This document shows positions 39,301 through 47,278 of a DNA stretch of 64,000 bases, one piece after another. Both the position numbers and the translations under genes were made by a program. Below the pieces are notes generated by a model. The model saw only the letters and a list, made by a program, of their open reading frames with translations. It had not been told where the DNA came from and searched no databases. The stretch's first letter is position 1. Each line of letters begins with the position of its first letter. Source of the stretch: Pseudomonas sp. MRSN 12121 (GTDB lineage: Bacteria > Pseudomonadota > Gammaproteobacteria > Pseudomonadales > Pseudomonadaceae); NCBI RefSeq assembly GCF_000931465.1, contig NZ_CP010892.1:930001-994000 (forward strand), read 5' to 3'.

Positions 39301-41502
39301 ATGCACAACGACGGGAATGTAGTGCCTTTGCACAAGGCGGCTACGGATCAGGCGAACGCTTCGGCGCTCGCCCGCTTGCCCGTGATCCTGCTCCAGGTCC
39401 GCGACAAGGCCACGCAGCAACTGCGCCAGGGCCTGCAGGAACTGTTCGATAACGCCGACGACACCCTGTTCGAGATGGCCGACCGGGCCCAGGACAATGT
39501 CCAGCAGAACACCTTGTTCCAAGCCATGCGCGACCTGCGCCTGAAACGCAAAAGCATCGAGCGCACGTTCCTGGAAAAGCTCTCCCAGGCCTTTGTCGAC
39601 CTGGTCCAGTACGACCCCGCGCCGGCGCTCGCCCAGGCCGTTGCCGGCATCCCTCCTGCCGAGGCCTGCCATGACGAACTGGAGCGCGCCGTGGCTCTGG
39701 AGGCCATGGTCGCCAAGGCGGGCAATCGCGACGGCTTCGCCCTGGGGCAACTGACCGCGCGCTTGAACGCGCTGCTGGGCAAGCGCCTGGACGAGCGCAG
39801 CAACCCCTTGGGCGCGGCGATGCTGTGTGAGTACTTTCTCGACGCCGGGCGCAGCCTGGGGGTGGAGATCAAGGTCAAGCTGATCATCCTCAAACTGTTC
39901 GAGCGTTACGTACTCAGCGGCGCCGACCAGTTGTACGCCGAGGCCAACCAGTTACTGGCGGCCACCGGGGTGCTGCCGGAACTCAAGCCGGCGCCGGTGC
40001 GTCGGGCTGTCGACCAGGCGGCCGCGACCATCCAGGCGACGCCCGAGCCCGGCCTGGCGCAGATGGACGAGAGCGTCCAGGAAGTCTTCGCCGCCTTGCA
40101 GGAGTTGCTGCTGCACGTGCGCGGCAGCGTGGTGCCGACCCTCGAGGCCAGCGCCGAGACCCAGCCGATCTCGACCCGCGACCTGCTGCGCTTGCTGTCG
40201 CACTTGCAGCATTACGTGCCGGCCAGTGCCCAGGAAGAGTTCGACCTGCGCAACCAGCTGGAACAACTGCTGACCCGGGTCAGCGTGAAAAGCGGCAAGT
40301 CACGGGTGGTCGGGGTGGCCGACGAGGACGTGATCAACCTGGTGGCCATGCTCTTCGAGTTCATCCTCGCCGACCGCAACCTGCCGGAGTCGCTGAAGAC
40401 CCTGATCGGCCGCCTGCAGATTCCCATGCTCAAGGTCGCGGTGCTGGATAAGAGTTTCTTCAGTCGCAGCAGCCATCCTGCGCGGCGCCTGCTCAACGAG
40501 ATCGCCGCGGCGGCCATGGGCTGGGGCAGTTGCGACGATTATCAGCGCGACAGCCTGTACCTGCGGATCGAGCAGGTGGTGCAGCGGCTGCTGAACGATT
40601 TCGTCGACGACCCGGCGATCTTCACTGACTTGCTGGCCGAGTTTCTCGCCTTCACCAGCGACGAGCGGCGCCGCAGCGAATTGCTGGAACAGCGTACCCG
40701 CGACGCCGAGGAAGGGCGGGCTAAGGCCGAGCTGGCGCGGCGCTGTGTCGAGCAGGCGCTGAACGATGTGTTGCTGGGCAAGGTACTGCCCCTGGCGGTC
40801 GTCGAGTTCGTGCAGCAGGCCTGGAGCCAGGTCTTGCTGTTGGCCTGGCTCAAGCATGGCCCGCAGTCCGTGCAGTGGCGCGAAGGCCTGCGGACCATGG
40901 AACAGCTGATCTGGAGCGTGCAGAGCCACACCGAGCCGGCGTCCGCCATGCAACTGCTGGCGCTGGTGCCGGACCTGCTCAAGGCGTTGCGCGAGGGGCT
41001 CAACGGCGCCGCGTTCGATCCGTTCGCCACCAGCGAGTTTTTCAGCCAGCTGGAGGCCCTGCACCTGCAGGCGTTCGAGCACTTGGAGCAGCCTGCCGGC
41101 CCCGGCCAGGGCGAGGCTCCCGAGCCGCTGGCGCGGGTCGCGGTCGAGACCCAGATCGTCCTGCCCAGCGCCGAAGAAGGGCCGCTGGAGGCCGCGCCGC
41201 TGGCGCTGGCCGCCAACGATCCGAACGTGCTGCGGGTCGCACAGCTGCGGCTGGGGGCCTGGGTCGAATTCCTCGAGGACGACGACAATCGCGTGCGCTG
41301 CAAGCTGGCGGCGATCGTCCAGCCTGGCGACAAGTACATCTTCGTCAACCGCACCGGCATGAAGGTGCTGGAGCGCACCCGTATCGGCCTGGCCCTGGAG
41401 TTCCAGCGCGCCAGCGTGCGCGAGCTGGACGACACCCTGCTGTTCGATCGGGCGCTGGAATCGGTGATCGGCGACCTGCAGCGGCTCAATCGCGGCAAGT
41501 GA
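39301..41502 (+). CDS. DUF1631 family protein
   Basis: A 733-residue protein matching the large DUF1631 family seen upstream of ampD in Pseudomonas. The N-terminal two-thirds is helical. The C-terminal ~90 residues ('RVAQLRLGAWVEFLEDDDNRVRCKLAAI..' and 'YIFVNRTGMKVLERTRIGLALEFQRASV') look like a PilZ-type beta-barrel, so binding of cyclic di-GMP is conceivable, though I do not see a clear RxxxR motif. It is alone in its transcript start and 62 bases before ampD. The function is unknown. Confidence 0.85.
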   Translation: MHNDGNVVPLHKAATDQANASALARLPVILLQVRDKATQQLRQGLQELFDNADDTLFEMADRAQDNVQQNTLFQAMRDLRLKRKSIERTFLEKLSQAFVDLVQYDPAPALAQAVAGIPPAEACHDELERAVALEAMVAKAGNRDGFALGQLTARLNALLGKRLDERSNPLGAAMLCEYFLDAGRSLGVEIKVKLIILKLFERYVLSGADQLYAEANQLLAATGVLPELKPAPVRRAVDQAAATIQATPEPGLAQMDESVQEVFAALQELLLHVRGSVVPTLEASAETQPISTRDLLRLLSHLQHYVPASAQEEFDLRNQLEQLLTRVSVKSGKSRVVGVADEDVINLVAMLFEFILADRNLPESLKTLIGRLQIPMLKVAVLDKSFFSRSSHPARRLLNEIAAAAMGWGSCDDYQRDSLYLRIEQVVQRLLNDFVDDPAIFTDLLAEFLAFTSDERRRSELLEQRTRDAEEGRAKAELARRCVEQALNDVLLGKVLPLAVVEFVQQAWSQVLLLAWLKHGPQSVQWREGLRTMEQLIWSVQSHTEPASAMQLLALVPDLLKALREGLNGAAFDPFATSEFFSQLEALHLQAFEHLEQPAGPGQGEAPEPLARVAVETQIVLPSAEEGPLEAAPLALAANDPNVLRVAQLRLGAWVEFLEDDDNRVRCKLAAIVQPGDKYIFVNRTGMKVLERTRIGLALEFQRASVRELDDTLLFDRALESVIGDLQRLNRGK

Positions 41503-41564
41503 TCGCAACCGGGACGCGGAACGCGGCATACTGAGCCGTCACAGGCCAGGTTGAAGGAATCGGT

Positions 41565-42125
41565 ATGCAGTTGGACCCCGCAAGCGGGTGGTGTCACGGC
41601 GTTCGCCATTGCCCGTCGCCCAATTTCAATGCGCGCCCCGCGAATGAAATCTCCCTGCTGGTGATCCATAACATCAGCCTGCCGCCTGCCCAGTTCGCGA
41701 CGGGCAAGGTGCAGGAATTCTTCCAGAACCGTCTCGATGTCACGGAACATCCCTACTTTGCCGGGATCGCCGATCTGCGCGTGTCCGCGCATTTTCTGAT
41801 CGAGCGTGACGGCAGCGTCACTCAGTTTGTCTCCTGTCTGGACCGCGCCTGGCACGCCGGTGTGTCGTGGTTCGACGGGCGGGACAGCTGCAATGACTTT
41901 TCCCTGGGCATCGAGCTGGAAGGCACCGATGAGTTGCCGTTCACCGATGCCCAGTACGACGCTCTGGTCTGCCTGAGCCGGCAACTGCTGCAGGCCTACA
42001 AGGCCATCACGCCACAGAGGATCTGTGGGCATAGCGATATCGCTCCGGGACGCAAGACCGACCCGGGGCCGGGATTCGACTGGGAGCGCTATCGCGCGGC
42101 CCTGAACAAAGGGGAAGGACAATGA
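41565..42125 (+). CDS. ampD: 1,6-anhydro-N-acetylmuramyl-L-alanine amidase AmpD
   Basis: A 186-residue cytosolic zinc amidase that removes the peptide from anhydromuropeptides in peptidoglycan recycling. It thereby keeps the AmpR inducer low, and loss of AmpD derepresses the ampC beta-lactamase. Zinc ligands can be placed at His35 ('LVIHNISLPP'), His156 ('GHSDIAPGRKTDPGP') and Asp166. There is no signal peptide, as expected for the cytosolic form. It overlaps ampE by 4 bases. Confidence 0.96.
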   Translation: MQLDPASGWCHGVRHCPSPNFNARPANEISLLVIHNISLPPAQFATGKVQEFFQNRLDVTEHPYFAGIADLRVSAHFLIERDGSVTQFVSCLDRAWHAGVSWFDGRDSCNDFSLGIELEGTDELPFTDAQYDALVCLSRQLLQAYKAITPQRICGHSDIAPGRKTDPGPGFDWERYRAALNKGEGQ

Positions 42126-42958
42126 GTTTTCTGGTGTTGCTGCTGGCGGTGTGGATCGAGAAATTCTCGGCCCTGCGCCAGCGCGTTCAGCGTGACGAGC
42201 CCTGGCTGCGGCAACTGCATCGGCGCGAGGCCAGCCCCGGTCTGGCCAAACGGCCCTGGTGGGTACTGGCCCTGCTGGTGTTGCTGCCGGTCGCGGTGCT
42301 GGGGCTGCTGTTGCTGAGCCTGGAGCCGCTGGCCTACGGCCTGCTGGCATTGCCGGTGCATCTGTTGGTGGTGATCTACAGCCTGGGGCGCGGCGACCTG
42401 CTGGGCGACCTCGGGCCGTTTCGCGACGCCTGGCGTCGTGAAGACCTGCAAGCCGCGGCCCATGTGGCCAAGCGTGACCTGGACATCTGCGCCGACAGCG
42501 GCGAGCAATTGCTCGAGCAGGTCCAGGGGCACCTGTTGTGGCAGGCCTACCAGAGCTTCTTCGCGGTGATCTTCTGGTACTTCCTGCTCGGCCCGGTGGC
42601 CGCCTTGAGCTATCGCCTGCTGGCGCTGGCCGCCGAACACAGCAAGAACCCGGCGGTCGCCGAGCGGGCCGGGCAACTGCGCCATGCCTTCGACTGGTTG
42701 CCGGTACGCCTGCTGGCCGCCAGCTTCGCCCTGGTGGGGAATTTCGCCGCGGTCAGCCGGGTGATGCTGCACGAGTTGCTGAACTGGAACATCAGCGCCG
42801 CGCAACTGGTGGAAAAGGTCGGCCTGGTCGCCGCGGAAATCCCGGCGCCGATCACCGGGCCGGACGGCATTCTCAGCCTCGACCGGATCTGGGAGCTGTT
42901 GCTGCGGGCCGCGGTGCTCTGGTACGCCGGTTTCGCCCTGTGGACAGTGTTGCCCTGA
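42122..42958 (+). CDS. ampE: Regulatory signalling modulator protein AmpE
   Basis: A 278-residue inner-membrane protein with four hydrophobic segments (residues ~45-85, ~142-165, ~195-215 and near the C-terminus). Conserved family motifs include 'MSFLVLLLAVWIEKFSALRQRVQRD' at the start and 'FFAVIFWYFLLGPVAALSYRLLALAAEH'. It is coupled to ampD (ATGA overlap). Its exact role in beta-lactamase control is unclear even in model species. Confidence 0.93.
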   Translation: MSFLVLLLAVWIEKFSALRQRVQRDEPWLRQLHRREASPGLAKRPWWVLALLVLLPVAVLGLLLLSLEPLAYGLLALPVHLLVVIYSLGRGDLLGDLGPFRDAWRREDLQAAAHVAKRDLDICADSGEQLLEQVQGHLLWQAYQSFFAVIFWYFLLGPVAALSYRLLALAAEHSKNPAVAERAGQLRHAFDWLPVRLLAASFALVGNFAAVSRVMLHELLNWNISAAQLVEKVGLVAAEIPAPITGPDGILSLDRIWELLLRAAVLWYAGFALWTVLP

Positions 42959-42973
42959 CGGCCATCGCATGAA

Positions 42974-43003
42974 CGCTGGCGAGGCTGCCCGGTCTCGCCA
43001 GCG
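42974..43003 (+). terminator. Hairpin after ampE
   Basis: CGCTGGCGAG / CTCGCCAGCG arms with a 10-base loop, 15 bases after ampE. There is no T-run, so it may be a weak or Rho-assisted terminator. Confidence 0.45.
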
Positions 43004-43047
43004 CAGGCAGTGCGCCTTCCTCTCGACCGCCGTTCGCGCGGTTAACC

Positions 43048-43074
43048 TTAAGTTACAAAACCTTTTGCCGATTT
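43048..43074 (+). promoter_or_regulatory. FliA (sigma-28) promoter of the chemoreceptor gene
   Basis: TTAAGTTA (43048-43055), then exactly 11 bases, then GCCGATTT (43067-43074), compared with the flagellar sigma consensus TAAAGTTT-N11-GCCGATAA (6/8 in each box). It lies 88 bases upstream of the receptor start and fits co-expression with motility genes. Confidence 0.75.
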
Positions 43075-43162
43075 GAGCTATACAAGAGCGGCGCCAAATA
43101 GTGGCTATCTGCCGTCTTCGCCTACCTGCCCATAAAAATAAAAAGCAAAAGGGAGACTTCTT

Positions 43163-45193
43163 GTGAAGAGCTTGCTCTATCCCGCCATTGCCCTGATGAA
43201 CCGCCTGAGCTTCGGCATGAAGTTCAGCCTGATCAGCGTGCTGTTTCTCCTGCCGATGCTGGTCACCAACTTCTACCTGGTGCGCGATTCCTATCGGGAG
43301 TTCCAGGGCACCCAGGTCGAGCTGCAAAGCCTGGACCTGCTGGGCAGCAGCCTGATGTTACGCCGGGACCTGGAAACCCTGAACAACCTGGTGCAGATCA
43401 ACGCCACCCTGGGGCAGTCCGGCAAGGCGGGGGATATCGAGAGCAAGATCGCCACCCTGGAAAAGTCCGTGCTCGAGCGTTTGCAGGGCCTGGTCGCCGT
43501 CACCGTGGACCCTGAGCAGGTCGCTGTGTTCGACGGCAAGCGCGACGAAATGATCGCCGCCTTCAAGGCCCAACAGGCGGAAAGCTCGTTGCAGAGCAAA
43601 AGCGCGCTGATCGGCAAGCTGCTGGGCAGCGCGCAGATTTTCAGCCAGATCATCGCCAGCCAGGCCGGCCTGAGCCGCGACAGCCAGGGCGATATCCGCC
43701 AGTTGAGCGAACTGGTGACCAGCGTCACCCCGCAGGTCACCCAGCTCCTGGGCGAGGGGCGGGCGATGGGCGCTTATTCCCTGGGGCAGGGCTTTCTCAA
43801 TTCCTCCGCCAGCACCCGTTTCGACGAACTGCTGGTGCAGATCGAAAAACTCCAGGCCGAATATGGCCTGAAACTGCAGGATGCGCTGGGGTCGAGCCAG
43901 GCTGCCCAGGGCGCGCTGGGCACCCTGGCCGGCGCCAGTAAAGGCAGCCTCAAGCAGGCCAGCGAACTGTTCGAGGAGCAGGTGGTGATGGCCGACACCC
44001 TGGATGCGCCCTGGCAGGGGTTCTATGACCAGGTCAGCGGGTTGATGGCGCAGACCTACCAGCTCAACGAGGCGACCCTGACGCTGCTCGGCGAAGAGCT
44101 GCAACAGCGGCTGGCACAGAACCGCGCGCACATGGTGCTGCTGGTGGTGGCGCTGGCGGCGGTGTTCCTGCTGATCTTCTATCTCTATGGCGGTTTCTAC
44201 GTCTCCACCCGCACCACCCTCAAGCGCCTGGGCGCGGTGATGGACAAGGTGGCGGCCGGCGACATGACCGTCACCTTCGATGCCCACAGCCGCGACGAGC
44301 TGGGCGAGCTGGGCACGGTATTCAACGGCACCGTGGCGAAGATCCACGACCTGATCGAACTGGTGGGCAAGACCGTCGGCGAGGTCGAGCGCCAGGCCGG
44401 CCAGGTGGAAGCGGTGTCGGCCCAGAGCAACCAGGCGGTGGCCGGGCAGCGCAGCCAGATCGAGCAGGTGGCGACGGCGATGAACCAGATGTCCGCCACC
44501 TCCCAGGAAGTCGCGCGCAGCGCCGCGGCGGCAGTCAGCAGCGCGCACAGCGTCAACGACGAGACCCTCAGCGGGCGCGGGCTGGTGGAGTCGCAGCAGG
44601 GCAGCATTGCCCAGCTGGCCAGTGAGATCGATCAGTCGGTCCTGGTGATCAACCAGCTGGCCAGCGACAGCCAGGCCATCAGCCAGGTGCTGGAAGTCAT
44701 CAAGAGCATCGCCGAGCAGACCAACCTGCTGGCGCTCAACGCGGCCATCGAGGCGGCCCGGGCGGGCGAGCAGGGGCGCGGGTTCGCGGTGGTGGCCGAC
44801 GAGGTGCGGACCCTGGCCAAGCGCACCCAGCAATCGACCGAGGAAATCGAGCAGATGATCCTCAAGCTCCAGGGTGGCGTGGGGGCGGCGGTCAAGGCCA
44901 TGGGCGTCAGCCATCAGGTGGCCAACGGCACGGTGGGGCAGTCGGAAAAGGTCCAGCAGGCGCTGGAGAACATCCTCGGTGCGGTGGGCATGATCGTCGA
45001 CCAGAACCAGCAGATCGCCGCGGCGGTGGAGCAGCAGACCGCGGTGGCCCACGACATCGATCAGAACATCGTCGAGATCAACCGCGCCGGCGAACGCACC
45101 GCCGAAGGCGCGTACCAGACCGAAAACGCCAGCCGCCAGCTGTCCGCCCAGGTGGTGCAGTTGAAGCAGTTGATCAGCGCGTTCCGGGTCTGA
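43163..45193 (+). CDS. Methyl-accepting chemotaxis protein
   Basis: A 676-residue chemoreceptor. Transmembrane helix 1 is at ~21-42 and helix 2 at ~325-345, enclosing a ~280-residue all-helical periplasmic sensor, longer than a simple four-helix bundle and perhaps of the helical bimodular type. A HAMP domain ('[22 protein letters not shown]') and the signalling hairpin ('[38 protein letters not shown]') follow. No CheR-binding pentapeptide ends the protein. The start is GTG 43163 after GGGAG. The gene ends one base from the convergent tatD gene. The ligand is unknown; the place after ampE matches PA4520. Confidence 0.94.
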   Translation: MKSLLYPAIALMNRLSFGMKFSLISVLFLLPMLVTNFYLVRDSYREFQGTQVELQSLDLLGSSLMLRRDLETLNNLVQINATLGQSGKAGDIESKIATLEKSVLERLQGLVAVTVDPEQVAVFDGKRDEMIAAFKAQQAESSLQSKSALIGKLLGSAQIFSQIIASQAGLSRDSQGDIRQLSELVTSVTPQVTQLLGEGRAMGAYSLGQGFLNSSASTRFDELLVQIEKLQAEYGLKLQDALGSSQAAQGALGTLAGASKGSLKQASELFEEQVVMADTLDAPWQGFYDQVSGLMAQTYQLNEATLTLLGEELQQRLAQNRAHMVLLVVALAAVFLLIFYLYGGFYVSTRTTLKRLGAVMDKVAAGDMTVTFDAHSRDELGELGTVFNGTVAKIHDLIELVGKTVGEVERQAGQVEAVSAQSNQAVAGQRSQIEQVATAMNQMSATSQEVARSAAAAVSSAHSVNDETLSGRGLVESQQGSIAQLASEIDQSVLVINQLASDSQAISQVLEVIKSIAEQTNLLALNAAIEAARAGEQGRGFAVVADEVRTLAKRTQQSTEEIEQMILKLQGGVGAAVKAMGVSHQVANGTVGQSEKVQQALENILGAVGMIVDQNQQIAAAVEQQTAVAHDIDQNIVEINRAGERTAEGAYQTENASRQLSAQVVQLKQLISAFRV

Positions 45194-45194
45194 T

Positions 45195-45983
45195 TCAGGC
45201 GTTGCGCGGCCAACCGAACAGCGCGCAGGCGTTGGCGGTGCTGGCCTCTGCCAATTGCTCCGGGCTGACGCCCATGAGCTCGGCCAGGGCGGCGCAGATG
45301 GCCGGCAGGTGTTGCGGGCTGTTGCGCTGGCCGGGGTACATGGCGGGCGCCATGTCCGGCGCATCGGTTTCCAGCACTACCGCGTCCAGCGGCAAGTCGG
45401 CGATGACCTTGCGCAGGCGCAGGGCCTGGGGCCAGGTCGCCGCGCCGCCCAGGCCCAGCTTGAAACCCAGCTTGAGGTACTCGCGGGCTTCCTCGCGGCT
45501 GCCGGCGAAGGCGTGGACGATGCCGGCGCGCTGGAGCTTGAAGCGCTTGAGGGTAGCGATCACCGCGGCGTGGCTGCGGCGCACGTGGAGCAGGGCCGGC
45601 AGTTGGAAGTCCGCGGCCAGTTGCAGCTGCGCTTCGAACAGTTGCTGTTGGCGCTGGCGGTCCAGATGCTCGAGAAAATAATCCAGGCCGATCTCGCCCA
45701 CTGCGCACAGCTGCGGATGCCCCGCCAGGCGGCTCAGCCAGTCGCCCAGTTCGATCAGGTCGGCCGGCCGGTGTTCGTCGAGGTAGACCGGGTGCAGGCC
45801 AAAGGCGGCATGCAGGTTGGCATCGCTCTGCACCAGTTCCCACAGCCGGTGCCAATTGCGCTGATACACCCCCAGCACCACCATCCGCCGCACGCCGAGG
45901 GCGCGGCTGGTGGCCAGCAGCGCCGGGCGATCGGCGTCGAAATCGGGAAAATCCAGGTGGGTGTGGCTGTCGATCAGCTCCAC
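45195..45983 (-). CDS. TatD-family metal-dependent hydrolase/DNase
   Basis: A 262-residue TIM-barrel hydrolase with the metal site 'IDSHTHLDFP' (His7, His9), 'VGEIGLDYFLEHLDRQRQ' (Glu and Tyr), 'HVRRSHAAVI', 'HAFAGSREEAREYLKLGF' and 'LETDAPDM'. TatD proteins are nucleases or quality-control hydrolases. It follows fruR with 2 bases between stop and start, so the two form an operon, unlike the usual tatABCD context. Confidence 0.93.
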   Translation of the reverse strand: MELIDSHTHLDFPDFDADRPALLATSRALGVRRMVVLGVYQRNWHRLWELVQSDANLHAAFGLHPVYLDEHRPADLIELGDWLSRLAGHPQLCAVGEIGLDYFLEHLDRQRQQQLFEAQLQLAADFQLPALLHVRRSHAAVIATLKRFKLQRAGIVHAFAGSREEAREYLKLGFKLGLGGAATWPQALRLRKVIADLPLDAVVLETDAPDMAPAMYPGQRNSPQHLPAICAALAELMGVSPEQLAEASTANACALFGWPRNA

Positions 45984-45985
45984 GT

Positions 45986-46981
45986 TCAGGCCTCGTGGAT
46001 GCGCTGCTTGAAGGTCCGGGCGACGGCATTCACGCCGGGTTGGTAATGGCCTTCCTCGATGGCGGCCAGGGCCAGTTGCAGGGCCTTGTCGGCAATCAAC
46101 TGATGCTGTTGGGCCATGGCGTTGACCGGCAGCGGTAAAAAGTCCAGCAGCTGGGTATCACCGAAGGTGCCCAGGCGCAGCGGCCGGGACTTGAGCGGGA
46201 AGTCGTGCAGGGCGTCGAACACCCCTTGCAGCAGCACATAGGAGGTGGTCACCAGCGCATCCGGCAAATGGCCCAGGCGCTCCAGCAAGGTTTCCATCAA
46301 CTGGCGGCCGCAGTCGCGGCTGAAAGACTCGCCCTGTTCGATCAGCACCTGGCCGTCGAAACCTTCCAGGGCCTGCTTGAAGCCGGCGGTACGTTCCTGG
46401 CTGATGCCCAGCTCGGGGCGGGCGCCGATCAGGGCGATCTGCCGGGGCCGGGGCTGCAACAGGCTGCGGGTCAGTTGCAGGCTGGCTTGTTGATCGTCGC
46501 TGGTCACCGAGCAGAACACCGTGGGTTCCATCACCCGGTCGAGGGCGATGATCGGCAAGCCCTGGGCCTGCAACAGGCGATAGGTATCGTCTTCGGGCGG
46601 CAGGCAACTGGCGACGAACAGCGCGTCGCAGCGGCGGGCGCGGAACAGTTGCAGCAGTTGCCGCTCGCTGTCCGGGGCGTCGTCGGAGCTGGCGATCAAG
46701 AGCTGATAGCCGCGAGCGCGGGCGCCTTGCTCGAGCAGCTTGGCGATGCGTGCGTAGCTGGGGTTTTCCAGGTCGGGCAGGATGAAACCCAGGGTCCGGG
46801 TACGCCGGCTGCGCAGCCCGGCGGCCTGTGGGTTGGGCGTGAAACCGTGTTCCTCGACCACCGCCCGGACCCGTTCCACGGTCGCGTTGCTGATGCGTTG
46901 CTGTTCGGCCTTGCCGTTGATGACGTAACTGGCGGTGGTGACGGACACACCGGCCAGTCTGGCGATATCACTGAGTTTCAA
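45986..46981 (-). CDS. fruR: Fructose operon regulator FruR/Cra (LacI family)
   Basis: A 331-residue LacI-type repressor. The helix-turn-helix 'LKLSDIARLAGVSVTTASYVINGKAEQQRIS' is followed by the hinge and a sugar-binding core ('LGFILPDLENPSYARIAKLLE', 'LPIIALDRVMEP'). I chose the TTG at 46981, 9 bases after AAGGA, giving a 331-residue protein like P. putida Cra; the open frame runs to 47089, but those 36 residues would precede the DNA-binding domain. It is divergent from fruB and presumably releases its operator on binding fructose-1-phosphate. Confidence 0.93.
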   Translation of the reverse strand: MKLSDIARLAGVSVTTASYVINGKAEQQRISNATVERVRAVVEEHGFTPNPQAAGLRSRRTRTLGFILPDLENPSYARIAKLLEQGARARGYQLLIASSDDAPDSERQLLQLFRARRCDALFVASCLPPEDDTYRLLQAQGLPIIALDRVMEPTVFCSVTSDDQQASLQLTRSLLQPRPRQIALIGARPELGISQERTAGFKQALEGFDGQVLIEQGESFSRDCGRQLMETLLERLGHLPDALVTTSYVLLQGVFDALHDFPLKSRPLRLGTFGDTQLLDFLPLPVNAMAQQHQLIADKALQLALAAIEEGHYQPGVNAVARTFKQRIHEA

Positions 46982-47128
46982 CCCGGGTTTTCCTTGTTTT
47001 GTAGAGCTTGCCCCGACATTTTCGCCAATCCTAACCGATATAGGCAGGCGACCAATGTCGGAACGTGCGGCCGACAGGTAGGGCTTCAAGGATGGATGAT
47101 TATCGAGTAACGTGCCCGAAATTATAGA

Positions 47129-47140
47129 TTAAACGTTTCA
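47129..47140. promoter_or_regulatory. Cra/FruR operator in the fruR-fruB region
   Basis: The 12-mer TTAAACGTTTCA matches the operator reported for Cra at the P. putida fruB promoter. It lies 139 bases before fruB and 148 bases before the fruR start, so it can control both. No other gene is seen in 46982-47278. Confidence 0.85.
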
Positions 47141-47278
47141 GCAAGCGTATTTTCTAGGGAAATCGTCATTCGGGAACCGGGCCTTGCCAAGCCGGCGGTC
47201 CCGGATGTGGCAGTAAAGCCGCCTGGCTGATTCACTCAAAACAATACCTAGCGCTCCCCGCGCTAAATAGGAGAAAGC

